Of a stretch of DNA of 64,000 nt, positions 1 to 12,624 are shown one piece after another. How positions within the stretch are numbered: the first letter of the stretch is position 1; every line of letters starts with the position of its first letter. A program made the position numbers and the translations under genes. Under the pieces are notes generated by a model. It was not told where the DNA came from. It did not search any database and was given only the letters and a program-made list of their open reading frames with translations. The stretch spans positions 9,529,465 to 9,593,464 of the forward strand of contig CM060692.1 of NCBI GenBank assembly GCA_030686995.1. Reading direction: 5' to 3'. Source of the DNA: Artemisia argyi. Taxonomy: Eukaryota > Streptophyta > Magnoliopsida > Asterales > Asteraceae.

Positions 1-1263
1 ATAAAGCAGGAAAAGAAGCCATGTTTGATTGATCTTGTGTGTATGTCGACCTAGGCAAAATAGTCTAGGGTTTAGTTTTATTTATGATTGAGTGGTGTGT
101 GATATGTGTGGCTCGACAGGATACAACAGAAGGGAAAACATAATAGTTGTTTCGTGGTTGTGTCGAGATAACAAAAGAAGAAAGAAAAGAGTATTGTGTA
201 TTGTGTATGTGTCGAACAAGATCAAGAAACATTAAGGATTTGTTGTTTTGGGTTTAGGTCGTAGTAAAGAAAACAAGAGGAAGCTAGGGTTTGTCGTGGT
301 TGCTTAATGTCTCGACATAGGAAGTATTTGTGTTGTTTTGTATCTCGACTAAACAAGAAACAAAGGGTATGGTGGTGTTTAGTGTTTAGGTCGCGGCAAA
401 AAGGGAAGAAAGAAGAAAAAGGAAATTTAGGTTTAGGGTTAAAATTTATTTGGCATTAATAATTAGTGATGATTGGTAATTAATGAAATAGTAAATAAAA
501 TATTAGGGTTAGCGTTTATGAAGTAAATAAGGGGACCGGTTGGGTTTCGTAAAGTTAAGGTGTGTTTTGAAAAGTTATAAACCTGAAGGTAAATTTTGTA
601 ACTTAAAGGTTCACAACTGTAATTTATATAACTTAAAAGTTAAAATTATAAATTTGTAAAACTTAAGGGTTTACTTTGCAATTGTTAAAATATAAGGTTT
701 AATAAGTAAAATATAAAAGTTAAAGGACTAAATGTGATAATATGATATTTATATTTCAAACCCTGTACTTAATAAGGTTACATTTTAAACCCTAAATAAT
801 TATTAAATATCATAATTAAAACCCTAAAATTAAATTATGGATTTATTTAAATACTTAATCTAATGATAATGTAAAATTGTACTGAATAAGTAAAACTTGC
901 TAAATAAGGAAACTTTCTAATTATGAAAATGTATCAAATTGGGAAATTTGATAAGAATTGAAAGTATTAAAAATGGAAACTGATTAAAGATAACAATCTG
1001 AATTAATATAAAGTTATTAACAATAAAATGAACCCTAATTCAAGTTGATATATTGAAGAAGAAGTAAACTCTTCCCTTAGTGAATATTTCTTTTGATTTC
1101 ATTGCGTTGCTAAGGTACGGATATTCTGACCTTACTTTTAAGGTTTCCTTCATGATTACAATCTCTGTTATGAACTTTCTTATTTAAAACCTCTGAACTA
1201 AATCTGTGTTATGAACTTTCTGTTTTTAAACCTTTGACATGAAAACTTTGTGTTTGAACTTTT

Positions 1264-1919
1264 TGTTAGAATATGACAATCAAAGTACACAAATATTGCG
1301 GAAGCTAGGATCAAGTATAACACGTAAATATTAACCAAAACATAAATCGGAACATACCTTATGCACTTCAAAAACCTTGAACTTGTGAAAACTAGATCTT
1401 TGATAAACCGCTTACCGTTTTGTTTATCGATCTCTTGATAACAACTATAGTGAGTTGTTACCTCGTTCTTGTATACACAAACTAATCCTGAATCAAAGTA
1501 ATTGCAAGATTAAACACAAGTATTGGTTTTGTATGGGAAAAATCGATCCAAACCCTAAGGGTTGTTGGTTCGATCGGCTGGAAAAAGAGAGGAGAAAACA
1601 AAGCCTTTAGGGTATAGTGTGTGCACAAAAGATGTGAATGAGATACCCTAAGGTTTGTATATATAGTAGAGGAAAAATTTGGGAGCAAGTTAGGGCAAGG
1701 GTTGCCCCTCCCCTATGCATGCATCGACCGGCCACAAGGACCAGTAGGTCCTTCCGAAACCTTCTCGACTCCAACCTTCCGGAACCTTGTGTTATTAATA
1801 AATATGCATAACTATTAATATTTATTAATCTTCAATTCTCGTTTGTAATGTGTGCAATCCCGAGGTCTTGGGTTCGATACTAGACATTTACACATTAATA
1901 ATTATACATACATTTAACA
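1264..1919 (-). repeat. C1 left LTR (3' LTR of the element)
   Basis: 656 bp with TGTTA/TAACA inverted ends. The adjoining 1920-1929 reads, on the minus strand, GAGTGGGAGT, a good polypurine tract for second-strand priming. A TATA-like CTATATATAC lies on the minus strand around 1657-1668. Confidence 0.93.
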
Positions 1920-2678
1920 ACTCCCACTCGTATATTTATTAATAGTAAAATGACATTGGTTGGCGTCTTGCAACACTCCAATGCCCCCAGTACGACCTGA
2001 GCTAGGTTTCCTGGAAAACCCTTAATGATTCATCATTATAATCATCCTTTTGTTTCTAATACTACATTAATAAAGATGTGAGATTCTTTATTAACTTTCT
2101 GTTTCTCGTCTCTTTATGATTGAACAAAATTACCAAAACATCTGAACGTATTCCAGATAGACTTTGGGCGTGGCCACGCAAACATTTTGTCAACCCTACG
2201 AGAAGCCTAGCAGTACTAAACTTCTGATTAAATCAGAAGGAACAAATTCTTTATTGACTACAAGAATAACCCATGAACTTTGCAACACTTCTGAAAACAA
2301 CCCTTATAACTCCCTGTTACGGTGAGCGGTAGATTGCTTCGCAAAAATGTACTACATCCATGACTGTTATTTGGTATCTCAAGTATGAGGATAACTTTGA
2401 ATATGATTCTCACATATATAAGATCATATAGTTGGGATAAGTCCTATATTCAATTCATTGAATATCATGTGAAATTGGTATGAATACGCATCAATATACT
2501 TTCAAGTATATCCTTAACCAATACTTAAATTTGTCTTAGTTTAATGATATTCCCAAATCATTAATCGACAACGGAACATTTAGAATAATAATTTATTCAT
2601 GGATCTTAAACATGCAAATACAGGATATATTATTAAGACAATGATAAATAAACATAACCATATTTTATTTCATTAAAA
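1920..2678 (-). other. C1 3' untranslated interior
   Basis: This lies between the C1 RNase H end and its 3' LTR. It contains the polypurine tract next to the LTR and no ORF I can assign. Confidence 0.6.
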
Positions 2679-5600
2679 TTAATAATTGTACACTACATCC
2701 TTTATCCAAATACTAATCACAAATGGCATGAAACTTTCAGCTAAATGAAGCCCTATGCCTTCAGCTTGTTTATAAAGCTTAGTTCCGGGTAGAGGCTTTG
2801 TTAATTGATATGCTAAGTTGTCATCTGTGTGAACTTTGAGTAACTCGATTTCACCTATTTCGACTTGTTCTCGAACATAGTGATGCTGAATCGGGAAATG
2901 TTTGGTGCCTTTCATGATTCCAGGTTCATTGGCAAATGTAATTGCAGCTGAATTGTCGCAATACATTTTTATAGGTCTTTGAATCGATGGCATAACCCCA
3001 AGCCCCGAAACAAATTTCCTAATCCAAACGGCTTCCATAGCAGCTTCTGATGCAACTATATACTCGCTTTATGTTGCAGACATCGCTAATGTACTCTGCT
3101 TCCTGCTCCTCCAATCCACAGCTCCTCCATTAATGACAAAGACATAACCCGTCTGACACTTCGTATCATCCTTATCACCTTTTTAAGAAGCATCGCAGTA
3201 ACCTGTAACATCAAGTTTTGCAGATGGAGTTCCCCCATAAACCAAGAACATCTCTTTAGTAACCCTAAGGTACTTAAGAATATTCTTAACAGCAATCCAA
3301 TGAGCTTCACCTAGATTCTGCTGATATCGACTGGTTAAATTCTGAGCAAATGCCACATCAGGCCTTGTACTTTTCACCGTATACATAATAGATCCCACAG
3401 CCGAAGCATAAGGGACTCTCTTCATGCGTTGCACCTCTGCAGGTGTCGAAGCACAAACTTTGCTACTCAAGCCATGTTGTTCTTGCATTGGCAAATATCC
3501 CTTCTTGGAATTTTGCATATTGAATCTCTTCAATATTTTATCAATGTAAGCACTTTGGCTTAATCCAATTAATCATTGAGATATATCTCTATATATCTTG
3601 ATTCCTAGAATGAATGCAGCTTCCCCTAAATCTTTCAAAGAAAAACACTTTCCAAGATATGCCTTAACCTTTTGCAGACTTGGAATGTCTTTTCCCATGA
3701 TCAATATGTCATCGACATATAAAATAAGGAAACTTACATCACTCCCACTAGCTTTGTGATATACACATGGCTCATCAAGATTTTGAGTGAATCCATACCT
3801 TTTAATTTCACTATCAAATCTTTTATTCCATTATCGTGATGCTTGCTTCAATCCATAAATGGATCTTTGAAGTTTGCATACACGATTTGGGAATTCTGGA
3901 TTCACAAACCCCTCAGGCTGCACCATATAGATGTCTTCATCTAGGCGACCATTTAAGAAGGTGGTTTTGACATCCATCTGCCAAATCTCATAGTCATAGT
4001 ATGCGGCTATGGCTATAAGAATCCTAATAGCCCTAATGTCAGCTACAGGAGAAAAGGTCTCTTCATAGTCAACACCAAATGTTTGAGTATAGCCTTTGGC
4101 TACCAAACGGGCTTTATAGGTGTGTACAATGCCATCCATATCAGTCTTTTTCTTGAAGAGCCACTTACTCCCAACTACCTTGACACCAGGAGGAAGGTCT
4201 ACTTCAATCTAAACTTCATTTTCTCTCATGGATTGCATTTCGCCATTCATAGCAACTTGCCATTTTTCCATTTCAGGACAATTCATGGCAGCCCTATAAC
4301 TAGTGGGTTCATCAAGATCCCCTAGTATAGTCTCCTCACACTCTACATTTAGACATAGGCGTTCGGGAGCTTTCACAGTTCTTATAGATCTGCGAATGGG
4401 AACCACTTCAACTTCAGGTGGAGGACCTAAACTTTCAGGTTCCACAGGAAGTTGGCTAGTGTTTTCAGAAGGTGTTACATCTTCTTGATCATCTTCCAGA
4501 TCATATACTCTCCCACTGAATTCTTAAGATATGAGCTCCTTTTCCAAGAAGTCTCCATACCTTGCAACAAAAACTTTGTTTTCAGGTGGGTAACAAAAGT
4601 AGTACCTCATTGTTTCCTTTGGGTATCCTACAAAGATGCACTTTACAGATCTTTGTTGGAGTTTATCTGCTGAGTCACGTTTAATATATGCCTCGCAACC
4701 CCAAACCTTTAGATAAGACATGTTAGGAGCTTTTCCAGTCCATAATTCATATGGTGTCTTATCCACCTTCTTAGTTGGAACCATATTTAGAATGCGAACC
4801 GCAGATTCTAAGGCATAATCCCAAAACGATAAAGGAAGAGTTGTTAGATTAAACATAGATCGTATCATATCTTGCAATGTACGATTCCTTCTCTCGGATA
4901 CACCACTTTTTTGTGGAGTATATGGAGAAGTAAGGTGCTGGACAATTCCCTCATTAGCTAAGTAATCTATAAGCCCTTGACTCATGTATTCACCACCCCT
5001 ATCGGATCGAAGAGCTTTAATCTTCTTTCCAAGTTGCAACTCTAGTTCTAATTTAAACATTTTTAATGTTTCAAATACCTCATGCTTATGTTTAAGTAAA
5101 TAAACCTAACCATAATGGCTATAATCATCCGTAACTGTTAAGAAGTAGCTAGCACCTCTCCTTGACACATGTCTAAGTAGTCCACACACATCTGTGTGAA
5201 TTAGACCAAGTAGATCAGAAGCCCTTTCAATCCTATTCTTAAAGGGTTTCTTTGTCATCTTCCCAGCAATACAAGATTCGCACTTATCAAATGATTCATC
5301 ATTGATCTTTTCTAAAAGCCCATCATGTTGCAGCTTTTCCATGCGAGCCTTGCCAATGTGAGCAAGTCGACAATGCCAAAGATAAGATAAATCCAGACCT
5401 TTCTAGATTCTCTTATGATTGATGCAATACATTGAATTATTTTTAACAAAAGCATTATCATTATCATTCATATCAATTTCAAAAATACCATTCACAGCAA
5501 TAGCATTAAAATAAAAAACACCATTATAAGAAACAGAAATTCCATTGCTAGAAATATTATGATCAAAACCAAGGTTCAACAAACATGAAAATGAAATAAC

Positions 5601-5852
5601 ACCTCTAACAATTGACGGTGCATAATGACAATTATTTAAAGATAGTTCAAGGCCCAAAGGCAACACTAAATTAAATACGCCTATAGCTTCAACTTCTGCA
5701 TGTACTCCGTTACCCACGTGCAAGAATTGTTGTCCATAGGCCAGCTTTCTCTCAACTCTAAACCCCTGCAAGGTATTGCAAATATGAATGCCACATCCCG
5801 TATCATATACCCATGAATTCAATTTAGGAGTAAGAGTGAATAATTCAATCAT
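2679..5852 (-). pseudogene. C1 pol: protease, integrase, RT and RNase H, broken
   Basis: Read from the right on the minus strand, protease has DTGCGIHIC (5403-5852). The pre-integrase/integrase zinc region has CESCIAGK (about 5283). The integrase core has an HTDVCG motif and, at 4524-5060, SDRGGEY plus TPQKSGVSERRNRT. RT carries ETFSPVADIRAIR and QMDVKTTFLNG (3831-4139) and the catalytic YVDD box (about 3705-3720). RNase H has MYCDNSAAI and a KHFPIQHHYVREQ segment (2679-3038). The pieces fall in different frames with intervening stops, so no full polyprotein can be made. Family knowledge: these domains copy and integrate the element. The Tork assignment is inferred from overall similarity. 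Confidence 0.9.
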
Positions 5853-6766
5853 AAAGAACGCACCTGAAGTGCTGGGGTTACTTTGCTTCTTCTATCGCAA
5901 GTCATGAATGTAGAGTGGAGAATTGCGCATCCAATGGCCCTTTTCATGACAGTGGTGACATGCCTGATCCTTCTTGTTTGGAGGATTCACCTTCTTCTAC
6001 TTAGGCTGATGCTGCTTCATCTTGGGTTGTGGTTGATAGGCCATGATCTGCTTGCCTTTTCCACCCTTCCCATTGCCTTTGTTCACATGCGATTTGTTTT
6101 GGATTCTCCCACCTTGAATTGCCAACACTTGCGGGGTAGGAGCCTTACCCTTGGCTGGTAGACTTTTCTTATAATCAACAAGCAATACGAGTAATTCTGA
6201 AACTGTCTTCCCCGAGCAATGCATGTTGAAGTTCTGCACAAAACCAGCAAAGTCCTTATTAAGGGACCTGTTGATCAAGTGCACTTGCACATTCTCGGGG
6301 TAACCAAATCCAATTCTGTGAAGTTGATCAAAGTTTCTCTCATCTCATTCACATAATCTTCAACTGGTTTACCATCACCATGCTTGCAGCTGTGTAGTTT
6401 GTCAAGAGACTCATACAATTCAACTGCAGGAGACTTTTCATAAGACTTTCGAAGTTCATCAAGCATATCCTTGGGATAGGAATACTCGTACTTCTTTTGC
6501 AATTGAGCATTCATACTAGTGAGCATTAAACAAGCAACCTCATTGTATTTATTATGCTCAAGTCTCCAAGTCTCTTTAACTGCTTCTGGTTCAGTAGCAA
6601 CAGGCTCATTAGGTCAATCATTCTTCATATAATCGAGTCTACCAGTCGCCCTCAAGACAATCCAGAGTGATCGGTACCAATCATTGAAGTTCTTTCCAGT
6701 CAGTTTTTCTCTTTCAAGATGACACTTGAAAGCAGAAATCACAGATGGGGTATCGGGTTGAGCCAT
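5853..6766 (-). pseudogene. C1 gag with zinc knuckle, broken
   Basis: The ATG is at 6766 on the minus strand (MAQPDTPSVISAF). The body runs through the copia gag core (EYSYPKDMLDELRKSYEK) to 5997. A degenerate CCHC knuckle (CHHCHEKGHWMRNS, last Cys replaced by Ser) lies near 5905-5960. An in-frame stop near 6616 replaces a Trp in KNDWPNEP, and a frameshift lies near 6290. Gag forms the particle and binds RNA in this family. Confidence 0.85.
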
Positions 6767-8373
6767 ATCTACAAATAAAAGTTCAAGCATTAGTATTTTC
6801 GATAATAAATATCTTCAAGAAAATATAATACCCAAATGCTATATTCATATAACCAACTAATTCTCTTGAAGATCTAGGATCCAACTTTACATAGTTCCAC
6901 CACATCAGTTGATCTGCTAGTGGTGAAAGTACAAAAGATGGTAATCTGTCGAACAATAATTGGCAAACAAGATTTCCAATTCCTAGATCATTATGGGATT
7001 TACATCAAATTGATTCATCAATTTGCTATGTAAGCATGTTTCATCCCATCACATGCCTTAAGTTCTAGGTCTCACGCACAACTTAATTAAGTCGTCTACC
7101 TTAGAAACATGTAAAATTACAATTTATGGTCTCACGCATTAAAAGAATTTTACCTTGTTATTAAAAATCTAGCCTAGGTCTCACATTTACTAAATTATAA
7201 TTCCAAGTGTTTCTTATAGGTAGATGGCATGTAACTTAAATTTTTAGGGTATTCAATTTTGATGTGACAATCAAAATATGTATAAAGATGCATGCACTCG
7301 TCTTTATAACATAAGTTTTCAAAACCTTTTTATAACCAATTCTTAATATTAATACAAAAAGTTTTACTTGAGGTAAAATACCTTAATATGATTTTGTACA
7401 AGAATGAAGTTTAAAAGAAAATCGTTTAAGACGCATTCGTAAGTGTGATAACCAAGGCAGACTCTAAGGCTCTTTCTAAGCCTTCTTATCACAACTATGA
7501 ATTTGTCTTAAAGGAGTTACTTTAAAAAAAACATGTTGTACAAAACATCAATCAAGTCAAAGTCTTTGGATTAAATCTTAAAACAGTAACAAAGTATGAA
7601 TCTTGCTAGTCTCGCCTTGGAGCGAATTACCGTGCGAAGCGAACCGTTGTTGGCACATAAGACACCGCAAGATTCAATCTTTATCACTTTAAAGTTTCAC
7701 CATTATTAGTCTATATTATTTTCTTTATGAAAATTACCTTTTTTATTGCTTACATCATGACAAACAATTAAGAAACAATATAACAAATAATTCAAGACAA
7801 ATCAACAACTAATAATCATAACAATTATAAAGGTGAAACAATTAGCCACATGCAATCTAGATTAAGAAAGGATCCTAACAAATTCAAACTAAGGCCTTTC
7901 CTTCTTAATGGAAGTGGAGCCACATACATTGAAGAGTCAATTGCGTAGGCCAAAGCTAATGTACACACCACATAGCACGTAAATTGATTTTAATAATTAT
8001 TATTGAGGTCTTCCCTAATATTAGATCTATCTAATCATGTGACAAAACAATAAAAAAATCAATGATCCATGACTAACATGCATGTTTCGTCACGGATCTA
8101 AGCATAACAATTACCCACATAAGTCACAAGTACGTTCAAATAACTGGTTTATGACCTAGGGTTTCTAGTGATTACATGTTAATCAATAAAAACCACAAAA
8201 CCCTAATTAGGGTTTCATGGAAATCGTTCCCCCCCCCAAAAAAAAAATTAGGGTTAGGGTTTTGATTTTTTATAAAAAAAATTGAAAAAGAAAAACCCTA
8301 GATCAACATGTATCTAAAACACTTAAAGATCCGATTTTTATGATGTTTTAGAAATTAATTACATGTTATACAT
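6767..8373 (-). other. C1 5' leader, non-coding
   Basis: About 1.6 kb between the C1 primer site and its gag start. I see no coding potential in it. It contains a C-run followed by an A-run (about 8230-8249) and several short AGGTCTCAC repeats around 7067-7180. Confidence 0.6.
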
Positions 8374-8387
8374 GGCTCGTGATGCCA
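8374..8387 (-). promoter_or_regulatory. C1 primer-binding site
   Basis: On the minus strand this reads TGGCATCACGAGCC, one base inside the 5' LTR. It resembles the usual tRNA-iMet complement TGGTATCAGAGC with mismatches. Confidence 0.7.
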
Positions 8388-8388
8388 C

Positions 8389-9043
8389 TGTTAGAATATG
8401 ACAATCAAAGTACACAAATATCGTGGAAGGTAGGATCAAGTATAACACGTAAATATTAACCAAAACATGAATTGGAACATACCTTATGCACTTCAAAAAC
8501 ATTGAACTTGTGAAAACTAGATCTTTGATTAACCCCTTACCATTTTTTTATCGATCTCTTGATAACAACTATAGTGAGTTGTTACCTCGTTCTTGTACAC
8601 ACAAACTAATCCCGAATCAAAGTAATTGCAAGATTAAACACAAGTATTGGTTTTGTATGGAAAAAATCGATCCAAACCCTAAGGGTTGTTGGTTCGATCG
8701 GCTGGAAAAAGAGAGGAGAAAACAAAGCCTTTAGGGTATAGTGTGTGGACAAAAGATGTGAATGAGATACCCTAAGGTTTGTATATATAGTAGAGGAAAA
8801 CTTTGGGAGCAAGTTAGGGCAAGGGTTGCCCCTCCCCTATGCATGCATCGACCGGCCACAAGGACCAATAGGTCCTTCTGAAACCTTCTCGACTCCAACC
8901 TTCCGGAACCTTGTGTTATTAATAAATATGCATAACTATTAATATTTATTAATCTTTAATTCTCGTTTGTAATGTGTGCAATCCCGAGGTCTTGGGTTCG
9001 ATACTAGACATTTACACATTAATAATTATATGTACATTTAACA
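8389..9043 (-). repeat. C1 right LTR (5' LTR of the element)
   Basis: 655 bp, same ends as the left LTR and about 97% alike by eye. It is followed by the CTTTT target duplication and then by G LTR sequence (GATATGAAAATTATG). Confidence 0.93.
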
Positions 9044-9242
9044 CTTTTTGATATGAAAATTATGTTTTGTACCTTTAAATATGAACCTTTTGATTTCATA
9101 AGCTTCACTAGGCATGGGGGTTCCATGTCCATGTCATAGATGCACCTCTGACATGACTCTAGGACAGTTGAGTGATGTTCTGCCATGTCCATTGGTTTGG
9201 CTGCATATATTTATTTGTTGGGAAGGGGCGTATGGGTGCATC

Positions 9243-10662
9243 TGATGAGGCGAAAAATGAACCACTTTTAGGGGGTCATTTAAGCCCGAAATTGAATTTA
9301 TTTGATCAAATATTACCCTAAATCGTTCCTTTTGTGATTTTAGGTACTTTGGGAGTGAATTCTGGAAAAGGAAGCAATTCGGATGTTTTTGGAGCATAAA
9401 AGTGAAGAAAACGGTAAAGACTTAATTTTCCATGCTGAGAACAGTACCTGACGGCGTCAAGAGGAAAATCATGACGGCGTCAAGAGTAAAAGTGGATACG
9501 ACCCAGTCCAAACCTGACGGCGTCACAACAAGGGCGACAAGAGTATTTTTTGTGATGGCGTGCATAAGGAGAATACATGACGGCGTTAGACCCAGATCTA
9601 GACAGTCCGAGGAACTATTTGGCGGCTAGATGACGGCGTCAGACATTTGTTCTTGATGCCGTCACCTTCTAAACTCTATATATAGTTTTCTAATTTTTCA
9701 TTCATTAGAGAGGAACTTGTGTGGAGAAACTAGGGCCGAACTTTGTAAACCCTAGCTCATATTTTACAGTACTTTCAAGGGTTTTCACCCCTTGAATCCT
9801 TTCATGTGCTATTGAGATAAGTCTTCTCTTAATTCAATCAATATGTCTATGTGTTGGTTGATTATATCTTTTACTTGTCTTGATTTCAACATGCTAGGCT
9901 AGATCTATCTTGTGTTTGCTTGGATCTAATAAAACCAAGATGTTAATTATGTGTTGATTACTTGTTTATGGTTGTATTGGATGAATGATTTCAATGTTAG
10001 GCTTAAGAAAACTGGCAGATCTCCATTGTGTAACATGCTTGAACGTCTTAGGAAACATGAACCGATGTGTACTAGGTTTTATTGGTTGTATTTTATGCGT
10101 GAGTAAATTCTAATGATCCCATGTTAGGAGCTTCTTAGCCGGCTCGACATAGGAGTGAAGTAGGCGCTCATAGGATTGGGGAAGTAAGTACGCCACCCCA
10201 TGAATGGTATTAAGGAATACAATCCGTCATCCACGCAACTATAACAAGTAATTAATGTGTAAAAGATATCTAGGGAGTAGTGAAATCTAAGTAAACACAT
10301 TTCTCACACATATTGCTCACAACCTTAGTTTAATATAGTTTATTTTCATTTTTAGTATTTTATTTTGATTGCATCTTAGTATTGGGTTAGTTGACTAGCA
10401 ACTAATTTCTCCCAACTCCTTCCAAACCGAGATTTTTACTTGCTTACATAAAAATTATAAAAATACAAAAAGAATCATCCCTCATCTCTAGACCTAGTCT
10501 TTAGGTTTTCTAATCCTAGCGACACTATTCCTAGCTGAACGATCAATCCCCCGGTACTTGTCATTATACTATACTACATCGATCAGGTACACTGCTTGGT
10601 GGGGGTTGTAAGCTTCTCGAGATCCCTCGAGAGGTAAAGCCTGGTGCAATCCCTACGCATCA
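9243..10662 (+). repeat. E1 LTR1
   Basis: 1420 bp, TGATGAGGCG...CTACGCATCA. The U3 part holds the TGACGGCGTCA array (9449-9664) and a TATA box at about 9675. It is the most divergent of the three E1 LTRs in its first half. Confidence 0.93.
9449..9685 (+). promoter_or_regulatory. U3 enhancer-like array of TGACGGCGTCA palindromes plus TATA box
   Basis: Perfect 11-mers TGACGGCGTCA start at 9449, 9472, 9515 and 9631. Near copies start at 9553, 9578 and 9654. CTATATATAG at about 9676-9685 follows as a core promoter. TGACG is the half-site of plant TGA/bZIP factors (established knowledge). Here two half-sites face each other around one central base. Regulation by bZIP proteins is inference. The other six full or partial copies of this LTR type share the array in varying repair. 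Confidence 0.7.
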
Positions 10663-10668
10663 GATTTT

Positions 10669-10687
10669 TGGCGCCGCAGCCTGGGGA
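10669..10687 (+). promoter_or_regulatory. E1 primer-binding site, first interior
   Basis: TGGCGCCGCAGCCTGGGGA begins six bases after LTR1. This is the class of primer site found in Athila/Tat gypsy elements. The second interior has the same site just after 21917. Confidence 0.85.
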
Positions 10688-10845
10688 ATAGTTATTGTCT
10701 AGGTTAGAATCTCTTTTTATTAGGTCTACTTGCTAGATTCCTTTCTAGTAAGATTTTATTTTTATTTTTTAGGTTCTCTTTAGTCTATCTTTTCTTTGTG
10801 TCTTTTTTTGTAAAAACCTTTCCATTGACTATTCCATTAGCCATT

Positions 10846-11820
10846 ATGGAGAACGCGAATCCACCATACTACCAACCATGAAATTCACCCACTCCAAATG
10901 ACATTTTGATGTTTAAACAACATGAGGATGAACCTATCTATGATGCATGGGCTCATTTTAAATATTTACTCCAAAAAGTCCCTCATCATAATTTCGATCT
11001 GTGGTCCCAAATTGAAATATTTTACCATCGTGTCGACCACTATACCAAAATGGACATTGACCACGCCGCAGATGGGGACCTTTGGGGATTAAGTGTTAAT
11101 GAAGCATGGGAAACAATAGAGGATTCTGTCATACTTGCCAAAAAAATGGACAACCCAACAATCGTTGTTACGGATCAATTGATAGGAAGTTTAAGGGAAC
11201 AAGCAAGAAGACTGTTTGGGGATAAACGTATAGATGAGATAACTGGGTGCACGGGGTGGTTTGATTTCACCACAATACAAGCTGAGCACGTTGGTAATCT
11301 TAATAAGATGGAGGATAGAGTTGAAAATTTAAGCCCACCAAGTACCCCACAAGTCCTACCATCATTTGAAGCATACACACCGCCCGTGACTTATTCGGTT
11401 GATGTAGATGAGACTTTAGGAGTCCCAATAGAGGTAGAACCCTTGTACCAAACACCACTAGAGGATATAGGTTTGAATACTTGTAGTGATAACCTTACTC
11501 TTAGTTCTAGGGAATTACCTAGTGTTGATGAACCGGAACCTCAATCTTCACACAACTTTCCATCCTTAGATATACATCTAGGAGACAAAAGAGGAGCCGA
11601 CCCACCCATCAACCCACGTAGTCCGGGTAGTCTTACGATAAAGGTAGTGGACTCTAAGCCTTGTAGAGAGGAGGCCAATATAGGAGTGGAAAATGACCTT
11701 ACATGCTTACATCACCCATTTATGATTGATCACAAGAAACATTATGGGTTTAAACCGGGTTTATTAGGTCAAGATGGATCCCCAACTAGTAATCTCTTGA
11801 AGTTGATTGAAAATGATCCC
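10846..11820 (+). pseudogene. E1a gag-derived ORF, 5' part, interrupted by E2
   Basis: The conserved start is ATG at 10846 (MENANPP), but a TGA at 10879 stops it after 11 codons. The frame reopens from the ATG at 10909. Residues of the retrotransposon gag core are clear (YDAWAHFKYLLQKVPHH, then IEIFYHRVD). They are followed by an acidic Pro/Ser-rich tail with STPQVLPSFEAYTPPVTY. The frame runs into E2 at 11820, where the E2 LTR supplies the stop. It resumes in frame at 17839 (FLGENLNPP), once the ATCCC duplication is discounted. No zinc knuckle or protease is visible. Gag packages element RNA; this copy cannot make the whole protein. Confidence 0.85.
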
Positions 11821-12441
11821 TGATGAGGCGAAAAATGATCCGTTTTTAGGGGGTCATTTAAGCCTGGAATTGAATTTATTTGATCAAATATTGCCCTAAA
11901 TTGTTCCTTTTGTGATTTTAGGTACTTTGGGAGTGAAATCTCGAAAAGGAAGTAATTCGGACGTTTTTGGAGCATAAAAGTGAAGAAAACGCCAAACACT
12001 TAATTTTCCATGCAGGGAACAGTGTGTGACGGCGTTAAGAGTACTTTCCTGACGGCGTCAAGAGTAAATACCATGACGACCCAGTACAGAAATGAAGGTG
12101 TCACAAGTAGAGCATCAAGAGTTAAAAGTGTGACGGCCTGCAAAAATGGACAACATGACGGCGTCAGATGTAGATCAAGGCAGTCCGAGGATTATTTTGG
12201 CGGCGGGATGACGGCGTCACCCATTTCTCAAAAATGTAAAAATACAAAAAGAATCATCTCTCATCTCTAGAACTAGTATTTAGGTTTTCTAATCCTAGCG
12301 ACACTATTCCTAGCTGAACGATCAATCCCCCGGTACTTGTCACTATACTATACTACAACGATCAGGTACACTGCCTGGTGGGGGTTGTAAGCTTCTCAAG
12401 ATCCCTTGAGAGGTAAAGCCTGGTACGATCCCTACGTATCA
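11821..12441 (+). repeat. E2a 5' LTR with a 789-bp internal deletion
   Basis: 621 bp against 1410 bp for its partner at 16424-17833. The deletion joins the U3 array to the distal LTR at about 12225 across a short TTT homology. It removes the TATA box and the presumed transcription start, so this copy should lack its core promoter. Confidence 0.9.
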
Positions 12442-12447
12442 AGTTTT

Positions 12448-12466
12448 TGGTGCCGCAGCCCGGGGA
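12448..12466 (+). promoter_or_regulatory. E2a primer-binding site
   Basis: TGGTGCCGCAGCCCGGGGA, six bases after the LTR end. It differs from the E1 site at two bases. Confidence 0.8.
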
Positions 12467-12624
12467 ATAGTTATTGTCTAGGTTAGAATCTCTTTTTATT
12501 AGGTCTACTTGCTGGATTCCTTTCTAGTAAGATTTTTATTTTTATTTTTAGGTTCTCTTTAGTCTATCTTTTTCTTCGTGCCTTTGTTAGTAAATTAAAT
12601 TCATTGACTATTCCGTTTGCCATT

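Larger units (their letters stand above)
1264..9043 (-). mobile_element. C1: Ty1/copia retrotransposon, complete but decayed, in the G 5' LTR
   Basis: Two 655-656 bp LTRs starting TGTTAG and ending TTAACA flank a minus-strand copia interior. The target duplication CTTTT is visible on both sides (1259-1263, 9044-9048). The uninterrupted target survives in the G 3' LTR near 38138-38150. The order on the minus strand is gag, zinc knuckle, protease, integrase, RT, RNase H. This is the order in Ty1/copia elements, and the sequence resembles the Tork lineage. The coding region has several frameshifts and stops, so it is not autonomous now. The two LTRs differ at roughly 20 positions by eye, so the insertion is not very old. 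Confidence 0.93.

Noticed and set aside
8150..8320. Telomere-like CCCTAA motifs
   Set aside because: Only scattered single or double units within the C1 leader, not a tandem array.
10906..11823. 305-codon ORF as a novel cellular gene
   Set aside because: It lies between an LTR and a primer site on one side and a nested element on the other. It contains the retrotransposon gag core and is repeated at 22162.
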